NCBI RefSeq assembly: GCF_003130795.1
Contig: NZ_CP029353.1
Coordinates: 1,255,501-1,319,500 of the forward strand
Origin: Azospirillum thermophilum
GTDB lineage: Bacteria; Pseudomonadota; Alphaproteobacteria; Azospirillales; Azospirillaceae
Length of the DNA stretch: 64,000 nucleotides
Direction of reading: 5' to 3'
Shown: positions 8,617 to 17,322 of the stretch, piece after piece
Layout of the letters: every line of letters begins with the position of its first letter
Position numbering within the stretch: position 1 is the first letter of the stretch
The notes under the pieces: generated by a model
Database searches by the model: none
What the model was told of the DNA's origin: nothing
Seen by the model: only the letters and a program-made list of their open reading frames with translations
Made by a program: the position numbers and the translations under genes

Positions 8617-9804
8617 TCAGCGCCGCATGAGCTGTGCGGCCACCAGCAGGGCCGCCAGCAGCAGGACGCCGACGAAGCCGGCGACCCCGCTCCACCCCAG
8701 CCCGTGCCAGAACAGGCCGCCCAGCGTTCCGGCGAGGGTCGAGCCCATGTAGTAGCAGAACAGGTAGATGGAGGAGGCCTGTCCGCGGTTGACCCTGGCC
8801 CGCTGGCCGATCCAGCCCGAAGCGATCGAGTGGCCGCCGAAGAAGGCGAAGGTGAACAGGCCGATCCCCGGCACCACCGTCCACAGCGTGTCCGGCTCCA
8901 TCAGGGCGAGGCCGGCGACCATCATGACGACGGCGGAGATCAGGACGCGGCCATGGCCGAACCGGCCGGCCATCGACCCGAACAGCGGCGAGCTGACGAC
9001 GCCGAACAGATAGACGAGGAACACCGCCCCCGCCACGGCCGGACGCAGCTCGAACGGCGGGGCGGTCAGGCGGAAGCTGACATAGTTGAAAACGGTGACG
9101 AATCCGCCCATCAGCAGGAAGCCCAGGGCGAAGAGGCCGAGCAGGCCGGGGTCGCCGAGATGGCCGCGCCAGGCCGCCGCCAGGCTGCGCAGCCCGGCGG
9201 GCCGGCGTGCGAAATGGTTGGAGGGCGGAAGGGCGGCCCACACGGCGACCGCCGCCGCAACGCCCAGCACCCCGACGACGCCGACGGCGGTCCGCCAGCT
9301 CGCCACGTCGGCGACCACCGCGGTCAGCGCCCGGCCGGACATGCCGCCCAGCGCCGTGCCGCCGATGTAAAGACCCATGGTCACGCCGGCGGAGCGCGGT
9401 TCCACCTCCTCCGACACATAGGCCATGGCGACGGCCGGAAGCCCGCTCAACGCCACCCCCTCCAGCGCGCGGACGACCAGCAGCCCGTGCCAGTCCTGCA
9501 TCAGGGCGCCGAGGATGCCCAGCAGCCCGGCCGCCATCAGCGAGGCGGCCATCACCGGCTTGCGCCCGATCCGGTCCGACAGCGCGCCGGCCACCAGCAG
9601 CATCACCGCCAGCACGCCGGTGGTCAGCGACAGGGCGAGGCTCGATTCGGCGGGCGTGACGCCGAAGTCCTTCACGAACTCCGGCATCAGCGGCTGCACG
9701 CAGTAGAGGGTGGCGAAGGTGGAGAAGCCTGCCACGAACAGGATGCGGCTGGCCCGGCGGTAGGCGGCCGTGCCGGCGACCAGATAGCCCTCGGATCCGC
9801 TCAT
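8617..9804 (-). CDS. MFS transporter, YnfM/AraJ-like
   Basis: A 395-residue carrier with 12 predicted membrane segments. The loop 2-3 motif of the major facilitator superfamily is GALSDRIGRKPVMAASL (about residues 66-82). The opening segment FVAGFSTFATLYCVQPLMPEF resembles the YnfM group, a set of putative export or arabinose-type permeases of uncertain substrate. The second half has LFGSMAGRFGHGRVL in the equivalent loop. The start at 9804 (MSGSEGYLVAG) is chosen; the frame is open upstream but with no conserved residues. It lies 91 bases upstream of the acireductone dioxygenase gene on the same strand. Confidence 0.82.
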   Translation of the reverse strand: MSGSEGYLVAGTAAYRRASRILFVAGFSTFATLYCVQPLMPEFVKDFGVTPAESSLALSLTTGVLAVMLLVAGALSDRIGRKPVMAASLMAAGLLGILGALMQDWHGLLVVRALEGVALSGLPAVAMAYVSEEVEPRSAGVTMGLYIGGTALGGMSGRALTAVVADVASWRTAVGVVGVLGVAAAVAVWAALPPSNHFARRPAGLRSLAAAWRGHLGDPGLLGLFALGFLLMGGFVTVFNYVSFRLTAPPFELRPAVAGAVFLVYLFGVVSSPLFGSMAGRFGHGRVLISAVVMMVAGLALMEPDTLWTVVPGIGLFTFAFFGGHSIASGWIGQRARVNRGQASSIYLFCYYMGSTLAGTLGGLFWHGLGWSGVAGFVGVLLLAALLVAAQLMRR

Positions 9805-10044
9805 GGCATCCACCGGCGGGAGCCGCGACGGTGGTTCGGAAGGCTGGACGGCGGCATCGGCGGAGGATCCTGTGCGAAGACTGCCGGGACTGTGCCATCG
9901 CCCGGCGCCGCTATGAAGCCGCCCTGCGCGCAGGGGTCGCATGCCGGCGCTTCATGAAGCCGAATTCATGGAGGGGACATATGGCGGACAGGCGCCGGCC
10001 GTTAGCTTCCAGGGCGTGACAGGGCGATATGCCCCCGATAGATC

Positions 10045-10196
10045 GTCCCGGTCACGCAGGTGCATTTGCGCACGTCCCTCTTGGTGGCAAGCCCTTACCA
10101 CCAGATGAAACCGGCCGGACCTGTACTCCCGCATGCCCCCCGGCCCGGTACCCTCGGCGGAGCGTCTCGCCCCAGACGCTCCGCCGAATTCTTTTT
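10045..10196 (+). ncRNA. Candidate small RNA ending at an orphan terminator
   Basis: A plus-strand terminator stands here with no plus-strand gene before it. Upstream are two small hairpins: GTGC/GCAC around ATTTGC near 10060-10075, and TGGTGG/CCACCA around a 10-base loop near 10082-10103. A weak promoter-like pair, GTGACA (10016-10021) and TAGATC (10039-10044), has 17-base spacing. The transcript would be about 150 bases. It could instead be a leader or attenuator for recG. No known RNA family is recognised and the 5' end is a guess. Confidence 0.35.
10155..10196 (+). terminator. Strong rho-independent terminator with no upstream gene
   Basis: A perfect 13-bp stem (10155-10167 with 10174-10186, arm CGGCGGAGCGTCT) has a 6-base loop. 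AATTCTTTTT follows on the plus strand. The minus strand has no T run, so it acts on plus-strand transcripts. Confidence 0.85.
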
Positions 10197-10324
10197 CGGC
10201 CGCCGGATCCTGTTGGACGAATCCTGTTGGACCGGCGTCTGCTCGGGGACGGGCGACTTGACGGGGGTGGCGGCGGTCGCGATTGAATGGGGCGACGCAC
10301 CCGCAACGACCGTGAACCGCTCCC

Positions 10325-12406
10325 TTGCGCCCCTCGATCCTCTTCCCCCTGTTCAAGACGGTGACCGCACTCCCCGGGCTCGGCCCGCGGCTCGGCAAGC
10401 TGGTGGAGAAGCTGGCCGGCCCGCATGTGGTCGACCTGCTGTGGCACCTGCCCTGCGGCGTGATCGACCGGCGCTTCTCGCCGAAGATCGCGGGCGCGCC
10501 GAACGGCAGGATCGCGACCCTGACGGTCCGGGTCGATTCGCACGCCGCACCGGCCAACCCGCGCCATCCCTACAAGATCCGCTGCACCGACGAGACCGGC
10601 GTGCTGGAGCTGGTCTATTTCCACGTGCGCGGCGACTGGCTGACCAAGCAGATCCCGGTCGGCAGGACCGTGGTGGTGTCCGGCAAGGTGGAGTGGTTCC
10701 ACGACACCCCGCAGATCACCCATCCCGACGCCGTCGTGCCGCTCGAATCGAAGGACGAGATCGAGGCGGTGGAGCCGGTCTACCCGATGACCGCCGGCCT
10801 GCCGGCCAAGACGCTGCGCAAGGCGGTCCGCTCGGCCCTGGCAGAGCTGCCGGAGCTTCCGGAATGGCAGGATCCCGCCTGGCTGGCGCGGCGCCAGTGG
10901 CCGGTCTGGCGCGACGCGCTGCGCCGCGCCCACTGTCCGGAGGACGAGGCCGACCTGTCCGCCCTGTCGCCCGCCCGCTGCCGTCTCGCCTTTGACGAGC
11001 TGCTGGCGAACCAGCTCGCCCTCGCCCTGGTGCGGCAGCAGCAGCGCCGTCTCGCCGGGCGGACCGTCGCCGGCGACGGCCGGCTGCGGGCGCGGGCCCT
11101 GGCGGCGCTGCCCTTTTCGCTGACCGGCTCGCAGGCCGCCGCGCTGGAGGAGATCTATGCCGACATGGCGGCGGACCGCCGGATGCTGCGCCTGCTGCAG
11201 GGCGACGTCGGCAGCGGCAAGACGGTGGTGGCGCTGATGGCGATGCTGAACGCTGTCGAGGCGGGCGCCCAGGCCGCCCTGATGGCGCCGACCGAGATCC
11301 TCGCCCGCCAGCATGCCGAGACTCTGGCCCCGCTGTGCAAGGCGGCCGGGGTGGACATCGCCCTGCTGACCGGCCGCGACAAGGGCAAGGCGCGCCAGGC
11401 CGTGCTCGACCGGCTGGCGTCGGGGGAGCTGCCGCTGATGGTCGGAACCCACGCCCTGTTCCAGGAGGACGTCGCCTTCAAGGATCTGGCGCTGGCGGTG
11501 ATCGACGAGCAGCACCGCTTCGGCGTCCACCAGCGGCTCCAGCTCTCCGGCAAGGGGCGGGCGGTGGACGTGCTGGTGATGACCGCCACGCCGATCCCGC
11601 GCACCCTGACCCTGACCGCCTATGGCGACATGGACGTGTCGCGGCTGACCGAGAAGCCGGCGGGGCGCAAGCCGGTGCAGACGGTCACCGTGGCGCTCGA
11701 CCGGCTGGAGGAGGTCGTCCAGGGCATCCACCGCAAGGTGGCGGAGGGGGCCCGCGCCTACTGGGTCTGTCCGCTGGTCGAGGAGTCGGAGCAGATGGAC
11801 CTCGCCGCGGCGACGGAGCGGCACGCCTTCCTGCGCGCCACCTTCGGCGACCGCGTCGGCCTCGTCCACGGCAAGATGCGCGGGCCGGACAAGGATGCCG
11901 TGATGGCCGACTTCGCAGAGGGCCGGCTGGACGTGCTGGTCGCGACCACGGTCATCGAGGTCGGCGTCAACGTGCCCGAGGCGACCGTCATGGTCATCGA
12001 CCATGCCGAGCGCTTCGGCCTCGCCCAGCTCCACCAGCTCCGCGGGCGCGTGGGGCGCGGCGAGAAGCCGTCGAGCTGCCTGCTGCTGTTCGATCCGCAT
12101 CTGACGGAAACCGCGCGTGCCCGCCTCAAGACCCTGCGCGACACCGAGGACGGCTTCGTCATCGCCGAGGAGGACCTGCGGCTGCGCGGGGCGGGGGAGG
12201 TGCTGGGCACCCGCCAGTCAGGCCTGCCGGAATTCCGCATGGCCGACCTCGCCGTCCATGGCGAGCTGCTCGCCGCCGCCCGCGACGACGCCCGGCTGAT
12301 CACCGAGCGCGACCCCGACCTCGCGACGCCGCGCGGGCAGGCGCTGCGCACCCTGCTCTACCTGTTCGAGCGCGACGCGGCGGCCAAGACGCTGAGGTCC
12401 GGCTGA
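10325..12406 (+). CDS. recG: ATP-dependent DNA helicase RecG
   Basis: The branch-migration helicase that remodels stalled forks and Holliday junctions. It has 693 residues, the normal length. The N-terminal wedge/OB domain carries LPGLGPRLGKLVEKL and LLWHLPCGVIDR. Walker A is GDVGSGKTVVALM (about residue 295), the DEQH box is VIDEQHRFGVHQR, and motif III is TATPIPRTLT. The C-terminal helicase part has VEVGVNVPEATVMVIDHAERFG and QLRGRVGRG. The TTG at 10325 gives the expected MRPSILFPLFK start. It converges on DUF502, 18 bases apart. Confidence 0.95.
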   Translation: MRPSILFPLFKTVTALPGLGPRLGKLVEKLAGPHVVDLLWHLPCGVIDRRFSPKIAGAPNGRIATLTVRVDSHAAPANPRHPYKIRCTDETGVLELVYFHVRGDWLTKQIPVGRTVVVSGKVEWFHDTPQITHPDAVVPLESKDEIEAVEPVYPMTAGLPAKTLRKAVRSALAELPELPEWQDPAWLARRQWPVWRDALRRAHCPEDEADLSALSPARCRLAFDELLANQLALALVRQQQRRLAGRTVAGDGRLRARALAALPFSLTGSQAAALEEIYADMAADRRMLRLLQGDVGSGKTVVALMAMLNAVEAGAQAALMAPTEILARQHAETLAPLCKAAGVDIALLTGRDKGKARQAVLDRLASGELPLMVGTHALFQEDVAFKDLALAVIDEQHRFGVHQRLQLSGKGRAVDVLVMTATPIPRTLTLTAYGDMDVSRLTEKPAGRKPVQTVTVALDRLEEVVQGIHRKVAEGARAYWVCPLVEESEQMDLAAATERHAFLRATFGDRVGLVHGKMRGPDKDAVMADFAEGRLDVLVATTVIEVGVNVPEATVMVIDHAERFGLAQLHQLRGRVGRGEKPSSCLLLFDPHLTETARARLKTLRDTEDGFVIAEEDLRLRGAGEVLGTRQSGLPEFRMADLAVHGELLAAARDDARLITERDPDLATPRGQALRTLLYLFERDAAAKTLRSG

Positions 12407-12424
12407 GCCCGGAGGGAGACCCGG

Positions 12425-13171
12425 TCAGGCGCGCCGCCGCTCCGGTCCGGCCTCCGGCTCCTCGGCCGCGTCCACCTCGCGCAGGCGGCGGTCGGGCGGG
12501 GTGACGATGCCGCCGGACATCACGAGCTTCAGCCCGTCCTCCACCGTCATGCCCAGCACCGTGACCTCGCGGCGCGGCACCATCACCAGATAGCCGGCGG
12601 TGGGCGGGGCGCAGGGGATGAAGACGTTGACGATCTCGTCCGCCGACAGCCTCTGCACCTCCGGATGGGCGTTGCCGGTGATGAAGCCGAGCGACCACAC
12701 GCCGACCCGCGGATACTGCAGCACCACCACCTCGCGGAAGGCGCTGGACTTGTTGGCCAGCACCGTCTCGAAGATCTGCTTCACCGCGCTGTAGACCGAG
12801 CGGACGACCGGCATCCGCGCCACCACCCCCTCGCCGACGCCGAGGACGAGGCGGCCGACATAGCCGGCGGCGAAGGCGCCGATCAGCGTCACCACCAGGA
12901 TGACCACCAGCACCCCGATCCCGGGGATCGAGAAGGGCAGGAAGTTCTCGGGGTTGTAGGCGGCGGGGATCAGCGGGCGGATGTGCCCGTCGATCATCGA
13001 GATGAACCACCAGGCGATATAGATCGTGATGGCGATCGGCGCCGTGACCAGGATGCCGGCCAGGAAATAGGCGCGCAGCCGGCCCATCAGCCCGATGCCT
13101 TCGCGGCGGGCCGGCCTCGGCTGCTCGGGCGGCGTCGGCTCTCCGGCATCGTCACGTTTGGCTGCGTCCAC
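12425..13171 (-). CDS. DUF502 family membrane protein
   Basis: A 248-residue inner-membrane protein of the DUF502 family. Two hydrophobic segments are clear (about residues 32-58 and 82-110). The conserved middle follows with RMPVVRSVYSAVKQIFETVL, GFITG and NVFIPCAPPTAGYLVMVPRREVTVLGMTVEDGLKLVMSGG, the family hallmark. The start is a GTG at 13171 behind GGGAGTGGGAG. The N-terminus is Pro/Arg-rich and probably cytoplasmic. The molecular function of the family is unknown. It is transcribed away from the type III PKS. Confidence 0.88.
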   Translation of the reverse strand: MDAAKRDDAGEPTPPEQPRPARREGIGLMGRLRAYFLAGILVTAPIAITIYIAWWFISMIDGHIRPLIPAAYNPENFLPFSIPGIGVLVVILVVTLIGAFAAGYVGRLVLGVGEGVVARMPVVRSVYSAVKQIFETVLANKSSAFREVVVLQYPRVGVWSLGFITGNAHPEVQRLSADEIVNVFIPCAPPTAGYLVMVPRREVTVLGMTVEDGLKLVMSGGIVTPPDRRLREVDAAEEPEAGPERRRA

Positions 13172-13348
13172 GCTCCCACTCCCGAAATCCGTTCGACATC
13201 ATGACGATAGCCATGGCGGTCCGCTGCCATAGTGATACAGGCCGTGCCGCGGCTCAACCGGGACCTTGGTCCGGCGGGGGCGGCGCAAGCGGCTTACTCG
13301 CCCATGGTGATATGGGAAGCGCAGCCGGCGGCCCCCATCCTCCAGGGC

Positions 13349-14403
13349 ATGGATTCGCCCCCACGACTGCTGTCGGTCGCCACGGCCCTGCCGCCGCACC
13401 GGCTCGACCAGGACGACACGCTGGCCGCGGCGCGGGCCGTCTTCGGCGGCCGGATGCGCGACTTCGACCGGCTCGCCCCCGTCTTCGCGAACACCGGCAT
13501 CGAGACGCGCCACGCGGTGCAGCCGATCGGCTGGTACCTGGAGCCGCGCGGCTGGCCGGAGCGCACCGCCGCCTTCCGCGATGGGGCGCTTGCCCTGCTG
13601 GAGGAGGTCGCGGCGCGGGCGCTCGACCGGGCCGGGCTGCGGCCGCGGGACATCGCCGCCATCGTCTGCGCCACCACCACCGGCATCGCAACCCCCAGCC
13701 TGGAGGCCCAGCTTCTGGAGCGCATGGGCTTCCGTCCGGAGACGGTGCGGCTGCCGGTCTTCGGGCTGGGCTGCGCCGGCGGCACACTGGGGCTGGCGCG
13801 GGCCGGCGACCTCGCGCGGGCGATGGCCGGCCGGCCGGTGCTGTTCCTGGTGGTCGAGCTCTGCACGCTGGCCTGCCGGACCGGCGAGGCGACGCCGACC
13901 AACGTGGTGGCGAGTGCGCTGTTCGCCGACGGCGCTGCGGCGGCCGTTCTGCAGGCGGGCGGAGAGCGCGGCGGGCCGTGTCTTCTCGCCAGCGGCGAGC
14001 ATACCTGGCCGGGCAGCCGTGACGTGATGGGCTGGCGGGTGGAGGATGACGGATTCGGCGTGATCTTCAGCCAGGACATCCCGGACCTCATCCGGACCCG
14101 CCTCGGCCCGGTGGTCGACGGGTTCCTGGAGCGGCTGGGACTGGCGCGCGGCGACCTTCGCGGGCTGATCGCCCATCCCGGCGGCGCCAAGGTGCTTCAC
14201 GCGATGGAGGAGGTGATGGCGCCGGTGGGCGAGGGCTGGCCGACTCCCGGGCGGTGCTGCGGGCCTGCGGCAACATGTCGGCGGCGAGCGTCATGTTCGT
14301 GCTGGAGCGGCGCCTGGCGGCCGGGGCGCGCGGGCCGCACCTGATGACGGCGCTCGGCCCCGGCTTCACCGCCGCCCTTGCCCTGCTGGACCTCCGACCA
14401 TGA
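13349..14403 (+). CDS. Type III polyketide synthase (alkylresorcinol/alkylpyrone type; 1-base frameshift in window)
   Basis: A chalcone-synthase-fold enzyme that extends acyl-CoA starters with malonyl-CoA. The triad is Cys142 in GLGCAGGTLGL, His276 in LIAHPGGAKVL, and Asn in ACGNMSAASVMFVLE. The Asn block lies in a different frame from the rest. Adding one C near 14236 (GAGGGCTGG to GAGGGCCTGG) restores a 351-residue protein of normal length ending at 14403, so I treat the shift as a sequencing deletion. The restored stop overlaps the next start as ATGA. Bacterial relatives (BpsA, SrsA, ArsB/C) make alkylpyrones or alkylresorcinols that enter membranes or cyst coats. The start MDSPPRLLSVAT at 13349 is preferred. 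Confidence 0.85.
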
Positions 14404-14927
14404 TGGGGTGGCCGCAGATCATCGTGCTGCTGGTGGCGGCGCAGAGGCTGGCGGAACTGACGGTCGCCCGCCGGAACACCCGGCGCCTGCTGGCCGACGG
14501 GGCGGAGGAGGTGGGGGCCGCCCACTACCCGCTGTTCGTGGTGCTGCATGCCGGCTGGCTCGCCGCCCTGTTCCTGGCGACACCGCCGGACCGGCCGGTG
14601 CAGATCGGCTGGCTCGTCCTGTTCGTCCTGCTGCAGGCCGGCCGGGTCTGGGTCATCGCCAGCCTCGGCCGCTTCTGGACCACCCGGATCATCTCGCTGC
14701 CGGGAGCGCCGCTGGTGCGCCGGGGGCCCTTCCTCTGGGTCCGCCACCCGAACTACCTGATCGTGGCCGGGGAACTGGCGGTCCTGCCGCTCGCGCTCGG
14801 CGAGCCGCTGCTGGCGGTGTTGTTCACCATCCTCAACATCCCCCTGACCCGGCACCGCATCCGGATCGAGGAGGAGGCGCTGGCGGAGCGCCGGCCGCTC
14901 AGCCCAGCAGGAAGCACAGCACCGTGA
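14400..14927 (+). CDS. Isoprenylcysteine carboxyl methyltransferase-like membrane methyltransferase
   Basis: A 175-residue membrane methyltransferase of the ICMT/PEMT fold. It has four hydrophobic segments and a C-terminal cofactor-binding motif, FLWVRHPNYLIVAGELAVLP, typical of the family, plus RHRIRIEEEALAE at the end. The N-terminal AQRLAELTVARRN is also characteristic. It begins within the stop of the type III PKS (ATGA). In Bacillus (BpsA-BpsB) and Streptomyces (SrsA-SrsB) the equivalent partner O-methylates the polyketide product. I therefore infer methylation of an alkylpyrone or alkylresorcinol here rather than of a prenyl-cysteine. Its 3' end overlaps the convergent gene at 14899 by 29 bases. 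Confidence 0.85.
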   Translation: MMGWPQIIVLLVAAQRLAELTVARRNTRRLLADGAEEVGAAHYPLFVVLHAGWLAALFLATPPDRPVQIGWLVLFVLLQAGRVWVIASLGRFWTTRIISLPGAPLVRRGPFLWVRHPNYLIVAGELAVLPLALGEPLLAVLFTILNIPLTRHRIRIEEEALAERRPLSPAGSTAP

Positions 14928-15300
14928 CCAGCGCCGCGATGGCCGCCCCGTCGAGATGGTTGGGGAAGGCCTGCCACAGCTCGTCCTTGGTCAACGGTTC
15001 CGGCTCGTCCAGCTCGTCCAGCCACAGGCCGGCGGCGATGCCGCCGTTGGTCCGCTCGGCGATGGCGCCGGACAAGTGGGCCATGGCGACCGCCAGGTAA
15101 CAGAACTTCACGAATTCCAGCAGGAAGGATACCGCTCCCCCCGCCTCGCCGATCGGGTCGGTCGCGCTGCCGGTGGCGGCGACGGCCGACGCCATGGCGA
15201 TCGCCGCGGCGAGTGGGATGGCGACGACGGACAGCAGCCGCTGGCTGTCGACATGGCGGGCACGCGGGATCGAGAGGGTGGCGGTGGGGAAGGACGGCAT
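14899..15300 (-). CDS. Hypothetical three-segment membrane protein
   Basis: A 133-residue protein I do not recognise. It has three hydrophobic segments (about residues 22-45, 55-80 and 116-133). The last runs to the C-terminus (AALVTVLCFLLG). A short acidic loop (LWLDELDEPEPLTKDELWQAF) precedes it. The ATG at 15300 is preferred; longer in-frame extensions run into the divergent regulator. Its tail overlaps the methyltransferase gene, and its start faces the CRP-type regulator gene, which may control it. Codon use is normal for the window. Confidence 0.6.
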   Translation of the reverse strand: MPSFPTATLSIPRARHVDSQRLLSVVAIPLAAAIAMASAVAATGSATDPIGEAGGAVSFLLEFVKFCYLAVAMAHLSGAIAERTNGGIAAGLWLDELDEPEPLTKDELWQAFPNHLDGAAIAALVTVLCFLLG

Positions 15301-15459
15301 TGGCTGGGCGCTCCGGTCTTTCTGTCCCGATCCTTCTCCGGCCGCTCCGGTTAACGGCTGGTTATCGTGTACGTATGGTTTCGCCCGGTTCCCCTTTTTC
15401 GCGGGCAGAGCTATCCTTTTGCGCACGTCATCCAACATCGCCCCGGACGAGAGCGCCCG

Positions 15460-16191
15460 TTGCCGACCGACCGTTCCGACCTTTCCAATGCCGCCGGTTC
15501 GCTCGACGGGATCGGGCTGCTGGCGCCGCTTCCGGCCGGGGAGCGCGCCGCGGTCGCCCGCCGCTGCCGCTGGCGCCGCTTCCATGCCGGAGAGCAGATC
15601 ATCGGCCATGGCGACGGGGAGCCGGAGCGCGCCGACGTCGCCTTCGTGGTGGAGGGCAGGGTGCGGGTGGTCAGCCACTCCGCCGGGGGGCGCGAGATCA
15701 GCTTCGACGACATGGAGGCCGGCGGCTTCGTCGGAGAGATGGCGGCGCTGGACGGGTTGCCGCGCTCCGCCTCCGTCGTGGCGGTGGCGGAGGGCACGGT
15801 CATCGCCTTCCTTCCCGCCCGGCCCTTCCAGGAACTCGTCAGCGGCCACCCGGTGCTTGCCCGCTCGATGATGCTGCACCTGACGGGCAAGCTGCGTCTG
15901 GCAACCGACCGGATCATGGAGCTGTCGACGCTGGGCGCCAACAACCGGGTGCATGCCGAGCTGCTGCGGCTTGCCAAGCGCGGCCGGGTGGAGGGGCGGG
16001 CGGCCGTCATCACTCCGATTCCGGTCCATGGCGACATCGCCGCCCGCGTCAGCACGACCCGGGAGACGGTCGCCCGCGTCCTGAGCGACCTGTCGCGTGA
16101 CGGCCTCGTGGAGCGCCGGCCGGACGCCCTGGTGATCCGCGACCTGACGCGGCTGGAGCGGCTGGTGGAGGATGTCCGCGGCGGCGGGTGA
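15460..16191 (+). CDS. CRP/FNR-family transcriptional regulator
   Basis: A regulator of about 243 residues. The N-terminal cyclic-nucleotide-like beta roll starts near GIGLLAPLPAGERAAVARR and contains FVVEGRVRVVSHS and GGFVGEMAALDGLPRSASVVAV. A dimer helix follows, then the winged helix with recognition segment VSTTRETVARVLSDLSRDGLVERR. No FNR-type cysteine cluster is present. GEMAALDGLPRSASV resembles the phosphate-binding cassette of cAMP-binding CRP proteins (Gly-Glu, Arg-Ser-Ala). The start is uncertain: TTG at 15460 has a GGACGAGAG site, while a GTG at 15367 would add 31 unconserved residues. It is divergent from the membrane protein gene at 15300. Confidence 0.85.
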   Translation: MPTDRSDLSNAAGSLDGIGLLAPLPAGERAAVARRCRWRRFHAGEQIIGHGDGEPERADVAFVVEGRVRVVSHSAGGREISFDDMEAGGFVGEMAALDGLPRSASVVAVAEGTVIAFLPARPFQELVSGHPVLARSMMLHLTGKLRLATDRIMELSTLGANNRVHAELLRLAKRGRVEGRAAVITPIPVHGDIAARVSTTRETVARVLSDLSRDGLVERRPDALVIRDLTRLERLVEDVRGGG

Positions 16192-16271
16192 GGGCGGCGC
16201 CGCGGAGCGTTCACGGGAACCGTCGGCCCAACCGCGCGTTGGTATCCATACGACAGCTATGGAGAAGAACG

Positions 16272-16511
16272 ATGGCGACCCGCCTTGGCATTGCTGTGCT
16301 GGTCTTCATGATGGTGCAGGCCGTGCTGTTCGGGATCGGCGCCCTGCTGGTGCTCGCGACCCCGCTGTCGGAGTGGGCGATGGCGTTGATGCCCTGGGTG
16401 GTCGGGATCAGCACGGTCGTCTCGATCCCGCTGTCCTGGATTCTGGCTCCCCGGCTGCGGCTGCGCTACTGGCGGGCGCGGGAGCGGCGCAACACCCTTC
16501 GCCGGGCCTGA
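16272..16511 (+). CDS. Small two-segment membrane protein
   Basis: A 79-residue protein with two hydrophobic helices (about residues 5-30 and 35-60) and a strongly basic tail (RLRLRYWRARERRNTLRR) that would face the cytoplasm. The ATG at 16272 follows GGAGAAG. I do not recognise a family. It is 80 bases after the CRP-type gene on the same strand. Confidence 0.6.
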   Translation: MATRLGIAVLVFMMVQAVLFGIGALLVLATPLSEWAMALMPWVVGISTVVSIPLSWILAPRLRLRYWRARERRNTLRRA

Positions 16512-16541
16512 CGCCGCCCGGCGCACCCGCGCACAGCCCGC

Positions 16542-17265
16542 TCAGCGCTTGCGCGCGTATTCCAGGACGAACCAGCCGCCGGCCCCGCACCAGTTGCCGC
16601 TGGCGGCGAGGTTCACGTCGATCTCCGGCACCTGGATGCCGCCGTCACCCTTGGCAAGGATGATCAGGCCGTTGCCGTCGCTGTCCGGCGCCCCGACGAC
16701 GAGGCGCCCCTGGGCGTCCGGCCTGCCGATCCCCTCGAAGCCGCAAACCCAGCGTCCGTCGCCCGGATGGGCGCCGGTGAGATGGACTGCGGCCTGCCCG
16801 TCGCGCAGCCCCAGAATGGACACCTCCATGAAGCCGCGATGATCGTAGCGGCCGACGAAGCGGTCGGTCGCGGCCGGCGCAGCCGGATCCGGACGGAAGC
16901 CCAGCACCGCCAGACGCCGCTCATAGGCGGTGCGCAGGCAGGCGGCATCGGCGGCGCAGGCGTTGCGGGCGGCGAGCCATGCCCGCTGGTCGGCCTTCAC
17001 CGCGGCGCCGGCCTTGCTGTCCTCGGGCGAGGTGCCGCCGAAGGCCTTGATGGCCTCGCGGTAGGTGGCGGCCAGCCGCTCGTCCAGCGACGACAGGGCC
17101 GGGTCGGCGCAGATCGCCCTCTCTTGTCGGGGTCGAGGCCTTGGCGCAGGGGAAGCTGGCGGCCCCTGCGTCCCTTGGCGAGGCGATGAGAGGCAGAGCG
17201 ACGAGGGGCAGGGCGATCAGGGGCAGGGCGGCCAGGAGCGGGATCAGGCGGGCACGGCGCAGCAT
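16542..17265 (-). CDS. LprI/DUF1311-like secreted protein (1-base frameshift in window)
   Basis: A periplasmic or envelope protein. A signal peptide starts at the ATG at 17265 (MLRRARLIPLLAALPL) and contains three near-identical LPLIA-type repeats. The mature part begins with FPCAKASTPTE and then, in another frame, RAICADPALSSLDERLAATYREA, the four-helix LprI/DUF1311 signature with its cysteines. CAADAACLRTAYERRLAVL follows, then a separate beta-rich C-terminal domain (about 90 residues) of unknown type. Removing one base in the TT near 17124 joins the frames, the only apparent insertion in this window. DUF1311 includes lysozyme-inhibitor-like proteins, but the role here is not established. 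Confidence 0.7.
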
Positions 17266-17322
17266 CGGACGATCCGGGGCAGGGCAGGATATGGGCACTG
17301 TCGCGCCGGCAACCGCGGCCGG

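Larger units (their letters stand above)
9805..10324. other. 520-base intergenic region between the MFS gene and recG
   Basis: No conserved protein is visible. The region holds the promoter side of the MFS gene, a plus-strand hairpin series ending in a strong terminator (10155-10196), and a short tandem repeat: ATCCTGTTGGAC at 10207-10218 and again at 10221-10232. recG begins at its end. Confidence 0.7.
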
